A DNA stretch of 6,102 bases from Flavobacteriales bacterium (lineage in GTDB: Bacteria; Bacteroidota; Bacteroidia; Flavobacteriales_D; Sanyastnellaceae): NCBI GenBank assembly GCA_947460525.1, contig CANHIV010000075.1:1-6102 (forward strand). The letters are read 5' to 3'. How positions within the stretch are numbered: position 1 is the first letter of the stretch; each line of letters begins with the position of its first letter. The notes beneath the pieces were generated by a model, which was given only the letters and a program-made list of their open reading frames with translations, had not been told where the DNA came from and made no database searches. Positions 4,997 through 6,102 of this stretch are shown piece after piece. Position numbers and translations under genes: made by a program.

Positions 4997-5701
4997 ATGC
5001 TAGAAATTCCCGTTTGGATCACCATCCTCTCCGTTGGCACTGTTTTATTGTCCATTGTTCTATTGATTCCGATGGTCTTAAAGAGCAAGGAAGTACGCAC
5101 CCAAAACAAAGCGCACATCGCTGTTTTGATGTGGGTATTGTGGGCGCTGTTTCAAAGTGTGCTTAGTCTGAATAGATGGTACATGGACCGAACTACCGGT
5201 TGGTTTCACTTCGTTTTTCCATGGTTTCTTGCGCTGGCTTTTGCTGGTGTTTTGTACTTCACTCCGCGTGGAAAAAGATGGATCAATAGCCTAAACAACA
5301 ATTACCATTGGCTCATTCAATCTGCAAGAATACCTCTGGGCATTGCTCTGGGCGCCTTGTTCATCGAAAAACAATTTCCACAGTGGACGCAAATCGTGCC
5401 ATTTCACATCGAGATCATTTTGGGAACGTTGGGGATTTTATTTTTTGCTCTAAAAAACAAAATGAGCCCTGCGGCTCATCTTGTCTTTCATGCTCTTTTT
5501 ATTGGATTAACGCTGGTGACATTGATACATGGCTACGGCGCCATTCCTTTTTCTCATCAGGCTTGGAGCTATACCAATCCCAATTTTGCGTACCAACATT
5601 TTCCTTCTTCTCTTTTCCCTTCCGTTGTTTATCCGATTCTATTGTTTGCCCACGGTCAGGCTATTTTTTCTATCGTAAAAAACACCTCCCAAAACCAATA
5701 G
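4997..5701 (+). CDS. Seven-helix integral membrane protein of unknown function
   Basis: The 234-residue protein has seven likely membrane segments, at about 6-28, 39-58, 70-88, 105-123, 136-153, 160-180 and 207-227. Short charged loops such as KSKEVR and PRGKRW follow segments 1 and 3, placing those ends in the cytoplasm. The layout resembles a family of Bacteroidota hypothetical membrane proteins that I know only by pattern: an FP-W/F-F helix, a loop with RGKRWI, an IQSARIP helix start with a buried Arg111, and a final block FAYQHFP...PSVVYPILLFAHG. No catalytic motif is evident. His residues in or near membrane segments (137, 161, 165, 178, 219) could bind a cofactor or metal, which is speculation. 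It is transcribed alone from a box at 4966-4973, divergently from the acyltransferase operon. Its last 63 bases overlap the convergent YfhO-family gene. Confidence 0.75.
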   Translation: MLEIPVWITILSVGTVLLSIVLLIPMVLKSKEVRTQNKAHIAVLMWVLWALFQSVLSLNRWYMDRTTGWFHFVFPWFLALAFAGVLYFTPRGKRWINSLNNNYHWLIQSARIPLGIALGALFIEKQFPQWTQIVPFHIEIILGTLGILFFALKNKMSPAAHLVFHALFIGLTLVTLIHGYGAIPFSHQAWSYTNPNFAYQHFPSSLFPSVVYPILLFAHGQAIFSIVKNTSQNQ

Positions 5702-6102
5702 TATCATCAAAGCGGAACCTGTCCAAGAAATATTCGTTCCTGATGCCCAAACTTCAGGCTCAAACTTCCATTCGATCTGATGCAGCCCAGCCGGAACGGT
5801 TAGTCCGCGCAAAACAAAATTGACTTGCGCATAATCTGCCTCTTGCCCATCAATGGTGCACTTCCACCCTTTTGGGTAATAAATTTCTGAGAATACTACA
5901 GCGCCACCATTATTTGATTTTACTTCATAACGCAAGGCATTGGGCGCATATTCCGTCAAGATAACAGATGCTTTACTATCCGCACTTTGGCTTTTAAAAT
6001 TAGCCGCAAATTCCTCACGAACTACAGCCTCATTTCTGGTATCCAAATCTTTCAAAGCCAAAATCTCCTCATCCGCAGACTTCACCGTTTTGACTTTGCT
6101 GA
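5639..6102 (-). CDS. YfhO-family membrane protein, C-terminal part only
   Basis: The frame is open from the right edge to the TAG at 5639-5641, giving the last 153 residues or so; the gene continues beyond the window. The pattern VKSADEEILALKDLD, then ILTEYAPNALRYEV, then FSEIYYPKGWKCTIDG, then VLRGLTVPAGLHQIEWKFEP is the C-terminal extracytoplasmic beta-rich domain I recognise from Bacteroidota YfhO proteins. A final membrane helix (GSALMILLVLGGVFY) and a short basic tail follow. Full-length relatives are large multi-pass proteins of roughly 800 residues with a GT-C glycosyltransferase-like layout, proposed to act in lipid-linked glycan or lipoteichoic-acid glycosylation. That role is family knowledge and is not shown here. 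A GTG at 6085 is internal to the domain and is not the start. The 3' end overlaps the convergent membrane-protein gene by 63 bp. Confidence 0.88.
   Translation of the reverse strand, partial: SKVKTVKSADEEILALKDLDTRNEAVVREEFAANFKSQSADSKASVILTEYAPNALRYEVKSNNGGAVVFSEIYYPKGWKCTIDGQEADYAQVNFVLRGLTVPAGLHQIEWKFEPEVWASGTNISWTGSALMILLVLGGVFYDRKNSLTVGKQ

Noticed and set aside
5308..5823. A 171-codon plus-strand open frame covering the end of the membrane-protein gene and part of the YfhO-family gene
   Set aside because: It has many Cys, Ser and Arg and no recognisable domain, and it overlaps two supported genes in other frames.

Overview
The window looks like chromosomal DNA from a Bacteroidota bacterium. 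The reasons are a C-terminal YfhO-family protein, a DUF4924-type protein, an OmpH/Skp-like protein ending in the usual Bacteroidota C-terminal pattern, absence of clear Shine-Dalgarno sequences, and two exact TAnnTTTG elements, the -7 box used by the Bacteroidota primary sigma factor. Base composition is moderately low in GC. A flavobacterial-type lineage is plausible, but the sequence does not settle it. I see no rRNA, tRNA, IS element, CRISPR array or phage gene.

Left part (1-1050, plus strand). The 3' end of an XRE/Cro-type helix-turn-helix regulator enters from outside the window and is closed by a strong intrinsic terminator at 366-394. An AT-rich spacer follows, carrying three 10-bp direct repeats about two helical turns apart. 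It leads into a monocistronic gene (527-1006) for a stand-alone, degenerate receiver-like domain. This protein is rich in Asn and Gln, and its codon choice suggests high expression.

Middle part (1050-4943, minus strand). Five genes run leftward with overlaps or gaps of 1-17 bases, so they probably form one operon. In transcription order they are a FemAB/GNAT-like acyltransferase, a DHA1-type MFS transporter, a 77-residue small protein, a membrane-anchored or secreted OmpH/Skp-like protein, and a DUF4924-type protein. The first two overlap and could make and export (or import) an acylated compound. The last three look like a conserved housekeeping or envelope group of unknown purpose.

Right part (4943-6102). 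A 53-base divergent intergenic region holds two exact TAnnTTTG boxes back to back, one for the five-gene operon and one for a seven-helix membrane protein (4997-5701, plus strand) of a Bacteroidota family without known function. The 3' end of that gene overlaps by 63 bp the 3' end of a convergent YfhO-family gene, which runs off the right edge.

No complete novel system is evident. The best leads are the degenerate receiver protein with its repeat-bearing upstream region, the back-to-back promoter palindrome with a possibly leaderless operon, and the unexplained grouping of OmpH-like, DUF4924 and 77-residue genes.
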